Assembly (NCBI RefSeq): GCF_003086295.3
Contig: NC_092052.1
Coordinates: forward strand, 71,278,910 to 71,342,909
Source of the DNA: Arachis hypogaea
Taxonomy: Eukaryota > Streptophyta > Magnoliopsida > Fabales > Fabaceae
DNA: 64,000 nt
Direction: 5' to 3'
Shown here: positions 11,737 to 21,596 of the stretch, piece by piece
Layout of the letters: every line of letters begins with the position of its first letter
Position numbering within the stretch: position 1 is the first letter of the stretch
Program-made: the position numbers and the translations under genes
The notes under the pieces: model-generated
The model's database searches: none
Told to the model about the DNA's origin: nothing
The model's input: the letters and a program-made list of their open reading frames with translations, nothing else

Positions 11737-11744
11737 TATAAATA
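11737..11744 (+). promoter_or_regulatory. Internal TATA box 198 bp before ORF2
   Basis: TATAAATA flanked by CCC. From its first T to the ORF2 ATG (11935) is 198 bp, and the value is 198 in all four B copies (16812 to 16614; 25668 to 25470; 48976 to 58653 after subtracting the 9,479-bp insertion). A CA-rich stretch about 30 bp downstream could hold the start site. Inferred to drive ORF2 independently of the LTR. Confidence 0.6.
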
Positions 11745-11859
11745 CCCGTCCATACCACCTTCAATTTCACACATCATAAACACTTAAACCCCCTTGGCCG
11801 AATTCACTACTCCCCTCTATCTCCTCTATTTCTTCTTCTTCTCCTCATTTCTTTCTTCT

Positions 11860-11896
11860 TTTGCTCGAGGACGAGCAAACCTTTTAAGTTTGGTGT
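11860..11896 (+). promoter_or_regulatory. Internal hairpin plus TTTAAGTTTGGTGT (B forward)
   Basis: TTTGCTCG and CGAGCAAA form a perfect 8-bp stem around AGGA (11860-11879); TTTAAGTTTGGTGT follows at 11883-11896. The arrangement repeats, with a differently sequenced stem, just before the 3' LTR (14022-14059). Here it lies 55 bp before the ORF2 start, in its putative 5' leader. Confidence 0.75.
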
Positions 11897-11934
11897 AGAA
11901 AAAAGCTTTGCTTTTTGTTTTTCCATAACCATTA

Positions 11935-12950
11935 ATGGCACCTCCGAGTCATGGAAGATGGAGAGATTCATCTCAAAGGTCTATCAAGACTACTTCTATG
12001 AAGTTGTGGCCAAGAAAAAGGTGATCCCCGAGGTCCTCTTCATGCTCAAAAAGAGTGAATATCCAGAGATCCGACGTGAGGTTCGAAGAAGAGGTTGGGA
12101 AGCTCTCACCAACCCCATCCAACAAGTCAGAATCTTAATGGTTCAAGAGTTCTATGCCAATGCATGGATCACTAAGAACCATGATCAGAGTGTGAACCCG
12201 AACCCACAGAATTGGCTCACAATGGTTCGGGGGAATTACTTGGATTTCAGTCCGGAAAATGTGAGGTTGGCATTCAACTTGCCGATAATGCAAGGAAATC
12301 CTCACCCTTTCACTAGAAGGGTCAACTTTGATCAAAGGTTGGACCAAGTCCTCATGGACATCTGTGTGGAAGGAGCTCAATGGAAGAGAGACTCCAAAGG
12401 CAAGCCGATTCAACTGAGGAGGCTTGATCTCAAACCTGTGGCTAGGGGATGGTTGGAGTTCATCCAACGCTCTATCATTCCTACTAGCAACCAGTCTGAA
12501 GTTACAATAGACCGGGCTATCATGATCCATAGTATCATGAAGGAAAAGGAAGTAGAAGTTCATGAGATCATGCCTCTAGAACTGTACAAGGTGGCGAACA
12601 AGCCCTCCACTTTGGCAAGGTTAGCCTTCCCTCATCTCATCTGTAACCTATGCAATTCAGCTGGAATTGTCATAGAGGAAGACATCCTCATTGAAGAGGA
12701 CAAGGCCATCACTAAAAAGAGGATGGATCAAACAAGAGAGCCCACTCATGGACCTCAACAAGAGCATGAGGAAGTTCCTTATCAAGAAATCCCTGTGATA
12801 CCTCAAGGGATGCATTTTCCTCGACACAACTATTGGGAGAAACTCAACACTTCTTTAGGAGAATTGAGTTCCAACATGGGGCAATTAAGGATGGAGGACC
12901 AAGAGCACTCCATAGGATCTTCAAGAGGAAGAACTAGCCGCCGTCACTAA
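11935..12950 (+). pseudogene. ORF2 of family B (forward), start region deleted
   Basis: The longest ORF2 frame here (first internal Met at 11958, stop at 12950, 330 residues). It resembles the recalled 'putative plant transposon protein' domain (PF20167): blocks EFYAN, NWLTMVRG, VARGWLEFIQ, RAIMIHSIM and NLCNSAG, then an acidic Glu/Gln-rich tail. Function unknown. The usual ATG (11935) is cut off from the frame by a 52-bp deletion between two CACCT repeats (against 58657-58713), removing a basic N-terminus and shifting frame. There is no internal stop from 11958 on. Confidence 0.8.
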
Positions 12951-14021
12951 GGTGGACCTGTTCTTTAATTTCCTTGTTCTTATTTTCCTATTTTTCGGTT
13001 TTCTATGCCTTATGTTTTGTCTATGTTTTTGTCTTTATTACATGATCATTAGTGTTTAGTGTCTATGTCTTAAAGCTATGAATGTTCCATGAATCCATTA
13101 CCTTTCTTAAATGAAAAATGTTTTCTAAAAAAGAAAAAGAAGTACATGAGTTTCGAATTCTATCTTGAAAATAGTTTAATTATTTTAATGTGGTGGTAAT
13201 ACTTTTTGTTTTCTAAATGAATGCTTGAACAGTGCATATTTTTTATAGTGAAGTTTATGAATGTTAAAATTGTTGGCTCTTGAAAGAATAATGAAAAAAA
13301 AAGAAATGTTATTGATAATCTGAAAAATCATAAAATTGATTCTTGAAGCAAGAAAAAGCAGTGAAGAACACAAAGCTTGCGAAAAAAATGGCAAAAAATA
13401 AAAAAAAGAAAGAAAAACAAAAAGCAAGCAGAAAAAGCCAATAACCCTTTAAACTAAAAGGCAAGGGTAAAAATGATCAAAGATTTTGAGCATTAATGGA
13501 TAGGAGGGCCCAAAGGAATAAAATCCTGGCCTAAGCGGCTAAATCAAGCTGTCCCTAACCATGTGCTTGTGGCGTGAAGGTGACAAGTGAAAAGATTGAG
13601 ACTGAGCGGTTAAAGTTGTGGTCCAAAGCAAAAAGAGTGTGCTTAAGAGCTCTGGGCACCTCTAACTGGGGACTCTAGCAAAGCTGAGTCACAATCTGAA
13701 AAGGTTCACCCAGTTATGTGTCTGTGGCATTTATGTATCCGGTGGTAATACTGGAAAACAAAATGCATAGGGTCACGGCCAAGACTCATAAAGTAGCTGT
13801 GTTCAAGAATCAACATACTCAAATAGGAGAATCAATAACACTATCTGAATTCTGAGTTCCTATAGATGCCAATCATTCTGAACTTCAAAGGATAAAGTGA
13901 GATGCCAAAACTGTTCAGAAGCAAAAAGCTACTAGTCCCGCTCATCTAATTGAAACTAATCTTCATTGATATTTTTGAGATTTATTATATTTTCTCTTCT
14001 TTTTATCCTATTTTGTCTTTA
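12951..14021 (+). other. Family B 3' noncoding region
   Basis: AT-rich, without a gene, and found in all B copies (in reverse at 14918-15458 and 23260-24312). The stretch 13440-13920 is less AT-rich and well conserved between copies. Confidence 0.75.
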
Positions 14022-14059
14022 GTTGCTTGGGGACAAGCAACAATTTAAGTTTGGTGTTG
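14022..14059 (+). promoter_or_regulatory. Pre-LTR hairpin and plus-strand primer region (B forward)
   Basis: GTTGCTTG and CAAGCAAC form a perfect 8-bp stem around GGGA (14022-14041), followed by AA and TTTAAGTTTGGTGTTG touching the LTR. Compared with the hairpin at 11860, two stem pairs changed on both sides (T-A to G-C, C-G to T-A). The tract is not purely purine, so the exact primer is uncertain. Confidence 0.75.
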
Positions 14060-14921
14060 TGATGAGCGGATAATTTATACCCTTTTTGGCATTGTTTTTA
14101 CATAGTTTTTAGTATGTTTTAGTTACTTTTTATTATATTTTTATTAGTTTTTATGCAAAAATCACATTTCTGGACTTTATTATGAGTTTGTGTGTTTTTT
14201 TGTGATTTCAGGTATTTTCTAGCTGAAATTGAGGGATCTGAGCAAAAATCTTATTTAGAGGCTGAGAAAAGATTGTAGATGATGTTGGATTCTGACCCTT
14301 CTGCACTTGAAGTAGATTTTCTGGAGCTGCAGATACCCAATTGGCGCGTTCTCAATTACGTTAGAAAGTAGACATTATGGGCTTTCCAGAAATATATAAT
14401 AGCCCATACTTTGCCCGAGATTTGATGGCCCAAACTGGCGTTCAAACGCCCACTAAAGACCCTTTTTCTGGAGTAAAACGCCAGAACTGGCACCAGAACT
14501 GGAGTTAAACGCCCAAACTGGCACCCAAGCTGGCGTTTAACTCCAAGAATGGCCTATGCACGTGAAAGCTTCAATGTTCAGTCCAAGCACACACCAAGTG
14601 GACCCCGAAAGTGGATTTCTGCACTATCTGCACTTAGTTACTTATTTTCTGTAATCCCTAGTAACTAGTTTAGTATAAATAGCACTTTTTACTATTGTAT
14701 ATGGGAGTTTTTGAGCTGATAATCTGATCATCCTTGGATTTGGAGGCTGGCCATTCGGCGATGCCTTGACCTCTTTTCTTTTATGTATTTTCTATGGGGG
14801 AGTTTCTACAACTCACAGATTAAGGTGCGGAGCTCTGCTATTCTTCATGAATAAATGCAAGGACTACTGTTTCTCTTTCAATCCATGCTTACTTCTTTTC
14901 CAAGATATACTCTCGTACTTA
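14060..14921 (+). repeat. 3' LTR of family B, 3'-truncated
   Basis: Starts TGATGAGCGGATAATTT right after the tract and breaks off at 14921 in CTCGTACTTA, where intact LTRs continue TTTCAATTAAG. Motifs of the GCGTTTAACGCC type are at about 14435-14545; the TATA box is at 14674-14681. Confidence 0.88.
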
Positions 14922-15458
14922 GGCCAGGATTTTATTCCTTTAGGCCCGCCTATCCATTAATGCTCAAAGCCTTGGATCCTTTTTTATTTTACCCTTGCCT
15001 TTTGGTTTAAAGGGCTATTGGCTTTTCTGCTTGCTTTTTTCTTTTTTCTTTTATTTTTATTATTTTTATTCTGCAAGCTTTTGTATTCATTGCTTTTTCT
15101 TGCTTCAAGAATTAATTTTATGATTTTTCAGATTATCAATAACATTTCTCCTGTTTCATTATTCTTTCAAGAGCCAACAATTTTAACATTCATAAACAAC
15201 AAATTAAAAAATATGCACTGTTCAAGCATTTATTTAGAAAACAAAAAGTATTGCCACCACATCAAAATAATTAAACTATTTTAAAATTCAAAATTCATGT
15301 ACTTCTTGTTCTTTTCCAATTAAAAACGTTTTTCATTAAGGCATAAACACTAGACACTAATGATCATGTAAATAAAGACAAAAACATAGATAGAACATAA
15401 AGCATAATTTTCGAAAAACAGAAAAATAAGAGCAAGGAAATTAAAGAACGGGTCCACC
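14922..15458 (-). other. Reversed 3' noncoding region of B1
   Basis: Matches the region after ORF2 in other B copies. No gene seen. Confidence 0.7.
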
Positions 15459-16614
15459 TTAGTGATGGCGGCTAGTTCTTCCTCTTGAAGATCCAATGGA
15501 ACGCTTGAGCTCCTCTATATCTCTTCCTTGCCTTTGTTGCTCCTCCCTCATGGCTCTTTGGTGTTCTCTAATTTCATGAAGGAGGATGGAATGCTCTTGG
15601 TGCTCCACCCTTAGTTGTCACATGTTGGAACTTAATTCTCCTAGGGAGGTATTAATTTGCTCCCAATAATTTTGTGGAGGGAGGTGCATCCGTTGAGGCA
15701 TCTCAGGGATTTCATGATAAGGAATTTCCTCATGCTCTTATTGAGGTCCATGAGTGGGCTCTCTTGCTTGCTCCATCCTTTTCTTAGTGATGGGCTTGTC
15801 CTCATCAATGAGGATGTCTTCCTCTATGTCAATTCCAGCTGAATTGCAGAGGTGACAAATGAGATGAGGGAAGGCTAACCTTGCCAAAGTAGAGGACTTG
15901 TCTGCCACCTTGTAGAGTTCTTGGGATATAACCTCATGAACTTCTACTTCCTCTCCTCATGATGCTATGGATCATGATAGCCCGGTCTATAGTAACTTCA
16001 TACCGGTTGCTAGTTGGAATGATTGAGCGTTGGATGTACTCCAACCATCCCCTAGCCACTGGCTTGAGGTCAAGCCTTCTTAGTTGAACCGGCTTCCCTC
16101 TTGAATTTTTCTTCCATTGGGCGTCTTCCACACAAATGTCCATAAGGACTTGGTCCAACCTTTGATCAAAGTTGGCCCTTCTAGTGTAGGGGCATACATC
16201 TCCTTGCATCATTGGCAAGTTGAATAACAACCTTACATTTTCCGGACTGAAATCTAAGTATTTCCCCTGGACCATTGTGAGCCAATTCTTTGGGTCTGGG
16301 TTCATACTTTGATCATGGTTTTTGGAGATCCATGCATTAGCAGAGAACTCTTAAACCATTAAGCTCCTGACTTGTTCAATAGGGTTGGTGAGAAATTCCC
16401 AACTTCTTCTTCGAATCTCATGTCGGATCTCCGGATATTCACACTTTTTGAGCTTGAAAGGGACCTCAGGGATCACCTTCTTCTTGGCCACAACTTCATA
16501 GAAGTGGTCTTGATGGACCTTTGAGATGAATCTTTCTATCTTCCATGACTCAGAGATGGAAGCTTTTGCCTTCTCTTTCTTCTTTCTAGAGGTTTCTCCG
16601 GCCTTAGGTTCCAG
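15459..16614 (-). pseudogene. ORF2 of B1, start codon mutated and frame broken
   Basis: Same protein family as 24313-25470 and 58653-59720. The position of the usual ATG reads CTG (16612-16614). The longest clean stretch is 15934-16305 (NWLTMVQG to RAIMIHSIM); stops and indels break the rest. The lysine/arginine-rich N-terminus is recognisable just after the mutated start. The stop TAA matches other copies at 15459-15461. Confidence 0.8.
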
Positions 16615-16650
16615 TAGTGGTTATGGAAAAACAAAAAGTAACGGTTTTAC

Positions 16651-16688
16651 CACACCAAACTTAAAAGGTTTGCTCGTCCTCGAGCAAA
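16651..16688 (-). promoter_or_regulatory. Internal hairpin plus tract (B1)
   Basis: On the minus strand TTTGCTCG-AGGA-CGAGCAAA (16669-16688) is perfectly paired and followed by CCT and TTTAAGTTTGGTGT. Confidence 0.75.
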
Positions 16689-16804
16689 AAAAGAAAGAAG
16701 AGAGTAGAAGAAGAAGAAATAGAGGAGATAGAGGGGGTTTAGTGGTTCGGCCATGGGGGAGAAGTAGTGTTTATGATGTGTGAAAACGAAGGAGTGAAGA
16801 GGGG

Positions 16805-16812
16805 TTTATATA
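16805..16812 (-). promoter_or_regulatory. Internal TATA box (B1)
   Basis: TATATAAA on the minus strand, 198 bp before the ORF2 start position (16614), despite the decay of the coding sequence. Confidence 0.55.
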
Positions 16813-17092
16813 GGATTGGAAAGAGAGGGTAGGGTTTGTGTATTAGGGATTAGGTTTGGGAGGGAAAGTATTTGAATTTGAATTGTGAGGTGGGTGGGGT
16901 TTTTGGGGAAGAGTGGGTGTAAGTGATTGGTGAAAAGATGATGTGGAAGAGAAATGGAGGTGATTAGTGAGGGGTATTTGGGTAAGGGTGTTATGGGAAG
17001 GTGTGAAGAAGAGAGAGAGAAAGTTGAGGTAGGTGGGGATCTTGTGGGGTCCACAGATCCTGAGGTATCAAGGATTTCTCATCCCTGCACCA

Positions 17093-17337
17093 TTTTGGCG
17101 TGTAAACACCACTTGGAGTGCCAATCCTGGCGTTAAACGCCAGGTTGCTGCCCATTTCTGGCATTTAATGCCAGCTTTTCTTTTCTTTCTAGCATTAAAC
17201 GCCAGCTTTGTGCCCTTTTCTGGCGTTAAACGCTCAGTCTGGTGCCCTTTTCTGGCGTTTAAACACCTAGAATGGTGCCAGACTGGGCGTTTAACGTCCA
17301 TTTTGCTACCTTTACTGGCGTTTAAACGCCAGTAAGA
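17093..17337 (-). repeat. GGCGTTTAACGCC palindrome array (B1)
   Basis: About eight degenerate palindromes; 17313-17336 is a 24-bp perfect one (TTACTGGCGTTT plus complement), equivalent to 11191-11216. It lies upstream of the internal TATA box on the element strand. Confidence 0.88.
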
Positions 17338-17548
17338 TCGTCTTCCAGGGTGTGCTATTTTTAATGCTGTTTTTCATTCTATTTTTGCTTTTTCAGTTGT
17401 TTTTGTGACTTCACATGATCATCAACCTAAAGAAAACATAAAATAACAATAGAAAATAGAAATTTAACATAGATAAGTAAAGATTGGGTTTCCTCCCAAC
17501 AAGCGCTTCTTTAATGTCAATAGCTTGACAGTGGGCTCTCATGGAGCC
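17338..17548 (-). other. Spacer between array and protease stop (B1)
   Basis: Counterpart of 10972-11190; noncoding. Confidence 0.6.
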
Positions 17549-19831
17549 TCACAGATACTCAGAGCATGATGATGGCCTCCCAACACCAAACTTAGAGTTT
17601 GAATTTGGGGGCTCTGTTTGACTCTGTATTGAAAGAAGCTTGGCATGCTTCTTCTTCATGTGTGTATAAGGAGATCTTTGAGCCTTAAACACAAGGCATG
17701 CCTCATTCACTTGAATGAGCAGCTCTCCTCTGTCAACATCAATCACAGCTTTTGCTGTGGCTAGGAAGGGTTTGCCAAGGACGATGGATTCATCCATAAT
17801 CTTCCCAGTGTCTAGGATTATGAAGACAGCAGAGATGTAGAGGCCTTCAACCTTTACCAAGACATCCTCTACAAGTCCATAAGCATGTTTCCTTGAATTT
17901 TCTGCCATCTCTAGTGAGATTCTTGCAGCTTTCACCTCAAAGATCCCTAGTTTCTCCATTACAGAGAGGGGCATGAGGTTTATACTTGACCCTAGGTCAC
18001 ACAGAGCCTTTTCAAAGGTCATGGTGCCTGTGGTATAGGGTATGAAGAATTTTCCGGGGTCCGGTTTCTTCTGAGGTAATTTCTACCTAACCAAGGTACT
18101 CAGTTCATTGATGAGCAATGGAGGTTCGTCCTCCCAAGTCTCGTTACCAAATAACTTGAGATTCAGCTTCTTGATTGCTCCAAGGTACTTAGCAACTTCC
18201 TCTTCAGTAATATCTTCATCCTCTTCAGAGGAAGAATACTCATCAGAGCTCATGAATGGCAGAAGTAGGTTCAATGGAATCTCTATGGTCTCTGTGTGAG
18301 CCTCAGATTCCTCTGGTTCCTCATTAGGGAACTCTTTGGAGGCTAGTGGACGTCCATTGAGGTCTTTCTCAGTGGATATCACTGCCTTTCTCTCCTCTAC
18401 AGGTTCGGCCATGTGGGACGTGTTTATGGCCTTGCACTCTCTTTTTGGATTTTCTTCTGTATTACTTGGGAGAGTACTAGGAGGGAGTTCAGTAACTTTC
18501 TTACTAAGCTGACCCACTTGTGCCTCCAAATTTCTAATGGAGGACCTTGTTTCAGTCATGAAACTTAGTGTGGTTTTAGATAGATCAAAGACTATGGCTG
18601 CTAAGCTAGAGAGACTCTGCTCAAAATTCTCTGTCTGTTGCTGAGAAGATGATGGAAAAGGTTTGCTATTGCTAAACCTGTTTCGTCCACCATTATTATT
18701 ATTGAAGCCTTGATTAGGCTTCTGTTGATCCTTCCATGAGAGGTTAGGATGATTCCTCCATGAAGGATTGTAAGTGTTTCCATAGAAATCTCCCATGTAA
18801 TTCACTTCTTCCATTCCACGATTCTCAGTGTCATAAGCTTCTTCTTCAGCAGAAGCTTCCTTAGTACTGCCTATTGCAGCTTGCATTTCAGACAGACTCT
18901 GAGAAATCATATTGACTTGCTGAGTCAATATTTTGTTCTAAGCTAATATGACATTCAGAGTATCAATCTCAAGAACTCCTTTCTTCTGAGTTGTCCCATT
19001 ATTCACAGGATTCCTTTCAGAAGTGTACATGAATTGGTTATTTGCAACCATTTCAATGAGTTCCTGGGCTTCTTCAGGCGTCTTTTTCAGATGAAGAGAT
19101 CCATCAGCAGAGTTGTCCAATGACATCTTGGACAATTCAGACAGACCATCATAGAATATGTATATGATGCTCCATTCTGAAAGCATGCCAGAAGGACACC
19201 TTCTGATCAATTGCTTGTATCTTTCCCAAGCTTCATAGAGGGATTCGCCTTCCTTCTGTCTGAAGATTTGGACTTCCACTCTAAGCTTACTCAATTTTTG
19301 AGGTGGAAAGAACTTTGAAAAGAAGGCATTGACCAGCTTTTCCCAAGAGTTCAAGCTTTCTTTAGGTTGTGAGTCCAACCATGTCCTAGCTCTGTCTCTT
19401 ACAGCAAAAGGGAAGAGCATAAGTTTGTAGACCTCAGGGTCAACCCCATGGGTCTTAACAGTGTCATAGATTTGCAAGAATTCAGCTAAAAACTGATGAG
19501 GATCTTCCAATAGAAGTCCATGATACTTGCAATTCTGCTACATTAGAGAAACTAATTGAGGTTTGAGCTCAAAGTTGTTTGCTCGAATTGCAGGGATTGA
19601 GATGCTTCTTCCACAGAAGTCAGAAGAAGGTGCAATGAAGTCACCAAGCATCTTCCTTGCATTGTTGGCATTGTTGTTATTTTCGGCTGCCATATCTTCT
19701 TATCTTTCGAAAATTTATGTTAGGTCCTCTCCAGAGAGTTATGCTTTAGCTTCTCTTAGCTTTCTCTTCAAGGTCCATTCAGATTCAGGATCAGCTTTAA
19801 CAAGAATACCTTTGTCCTTATTCTTGCTCAT
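17549..19831 (-). pseudogene. gag-protease of B1, nonsense-riddled but in one frame
   Basis: From the ATG at 19831 to the stop at 17549 the whole gag-protease lies in a single frame interrupted only by nonsense codons, at least six: several in the N-terminal 100 codons, one near 19540, TAG at 18938-18940 and at 18083-18085. The gag domain is within 18938-19510; the Asn-rich linker and acidic region within 18083-18928; the protease with DLGSSINLMP and GKPFLATA within 17549-18022. No CCHC knuckle, RT or integrase. Absence of frameshifts with many stops suggests decay mainly by point mutation. Confidence 0.88.
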
Positions 19832-21572
19832 ATGAAAGAGAAGAGAACAAGAAAGTATGGAATCCTCTATGTCACAGCATAGAGATTCTTTGAGGTGTCA
19901 GAGGAAAAAAAGGATAAAAGGATGAGGTAGAGAGGAGAATTCAAACTTATAGAGAATGAGTGAGTCCGAATTACTAAAAGAGGGGGAGTGTTAGTCCTTA
20001 AATAGAAAAAGGTGAGGAGGGAGAAGAGTTTTCGAAAAAAAAATTTTAAATAAAACTAAAATTTTAAATTAAAAAAAGAATTTTGAAAATGTGGTTGATG
20101 GTTTTCAAAAATTAAAAGTGAGAAAGTGGTTAAGTGATTTTGAAAAAGATTTTGAAATTAGCAATCAAAAAGATATGATTGAAAATTATTTTGAAAAAGA
20201 TGTGGTTGAGAAGATATGATTAAGAAGATATGATTGAAAAACAATTTAAAAAGATTTGATTTTGAAAATTAAAGTTGATTTCTTGACTAACAAGAAACTA
20301 AAAGATATGATTTTTAAAATTTTAAGATTGAACCTTTCTTAATAGGCAAGTAACAACTTGAGATGTTTTAATCAACCACATTAAATATTAGCATTAATTT
20401 TGAAAAAAAATGTGAAATAAAGATAAGAAAAAGATTTTGAAAATCAATTTGGAATTTTTGAAAATATTAAAAAGAAAATTGAAAAAGATTTAATTTTTGA
20501 AAAAGATTTGAATTAAAAACTAACTTGCCTCCCTTGTGTTGTTCTAGCGTTAAACGCCTAGAATGGTATCCATTTTGGTGTTTAACGCCCAAAATACTAC
20601 CTTCCTGGGCGTTTAACGCCCAGCCAGGTACCCTGGCTGGCGTTTAAACACCAGTTTTCCTTCCTCACTGGGCGTTTTGAACGCCCAGTTTTTTCTCTAT
20701 AATTCCTCTACTGAATGTTCTGAATCTTCAATTCTCTGTATTATTGACTTGAAAAGACATAATTTTGAAAATTTTAATGATGAAAAAGAAAAACAACAGA
20801 ATGAAACAAAACATGGAAAATCAAGATCAAAACAAATAATGCATGCAAGACACCAAACTTTGAAGTTTGTATACTAGGGACAATAACAATTTGAAAATGC
20901 ATATGAGAAACAACAAAAGACACCAAACAGGATAGTTTAAAGATCAGAACAATGAAAATCATCAAGAACAACTTAAAGATCAACAAAGAACATCATGCAT
21001 AAAATTTCAAAAAATGCAAGAAAAGGAAAAACATGCAATTGACACCAAACTTAAAATTTGACACTAGACTCAAACAAGAAACACAAAATATTTATTATTT
21101 TTATAATTTTATAATTTTTTTTTGTATTTTTCAAAAATAATTTGGAAAAAGAAAATAAGGAATTCAAAATTCTTAATGAGAATTCCAGGAATCATGCAAT
21201 GTTAGTCTAAAACTCTGGTCCAGGAATTAGACATGGCTTATTAGCCAGCCAATCTTTCAGTGAAAACTTCGGTCCAAAATACTAGACAGGGCCAATGGCC
21301 AGCCAAGCTTTAGCAGATCATTACATTCAACAACGAGATTGATAGAAATCAACAAGCTCTTGTGATGATAAGTTGAAACCTCGGTCCAAAAGATTAGACA
21401 TGGCTTTACAGCCAGCCAGACTTTAACAGATCATCGTGAAACTCTAAAATTCATTCTTAGAAATTTTGAAAAAAAATTTAGAAAATAAAATAAAAAAATT
21501 AAAGCTTAAAATAAAATAAAATTACCTAATTTGAGCAACAAGATGAACCGTCAGTTGTCCAAACTCGAACAA
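19832..21572 (-). other. Leader of B1
   Basis: AT-rich untranslated leader between primer-binding site and gag. Unlike the forward copy, it carries a palindrome array (20543-20690). GACACCAAACTT repeats (reverse of AAGTTTGGTGTC) occur along it. No gene. Confidence 0.7.
20543..20690 (-). repeat. Leader palindrome array (B1)
   Basis: Five units of the GGCGTTTAACGCC family, including CTGGGCGTTTAACGCCCAG and a spaced form GGGCGTTTTGAACGCCC. A matching array is at 29620-29765; the forward copy has none in its leader. Confidence 0.82.
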
Positions 21573-21590
21573 TCCCCGGCAACGGCGCCA
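21573..21590 (-). promoter_or_regulatory. Primer-binding site, tRNA-Asp, perfect (B1)
   Basis: The minus strand reads TGGCGCCGTTGCCGGGGA, an exact complement of the plant tRNA-Asp 3' end. Confidence 0.9.
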
Positions 21591-21596
21591 AAAACT

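Larger units (their letters stand above)
5535..14921 (+). mobile_element. LTR retrotransposon family B, forward copy
   Basis: A 5'-truncated LTR, primer-binding site, AT-rich leader, gag-protease pseudogene, palindrome array, internal TATA box, ORF2, 3' noncoding region, hairpin/tract, and a 3' LTR truncated at 14921. No RT, RNase H or integrase lies between protease and ORF2, so it is non-autonomous. Both ends are junctions rather than target-site duplications. I recall abundant peanut Ty3-type LTRs starting TGATGAGCGG (FIDEL-like); the name needs a database check. Confidence 0.9.
16615..17089 (-). other. B1 internal promoter and ORF2 leader
   Basis: Holds the hairpin (16669-16688), the TATA box (16805-16812) and GGTGGG/GGGAAG-rich DNA (CT-rich on the element strand) up to the array. 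No conserved coding frame. Confidence 0.6.
14918..21596 (-). mobile_element. LTR retrotransposon family B, reversed copy B1 (3'-truncated)
   Basis: Read on the minus strand: shared LTR (21597-23221), primer-binding site, leader, gag-protease, array, internal TATA, ORF2 and part of the 3' region. It then ends at the inverted junction at 14918-14921, which shares CTTA with the forward copy. The missing 3' LTR and tract indicate loss during the rearrangement. Confidence 0.85.
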
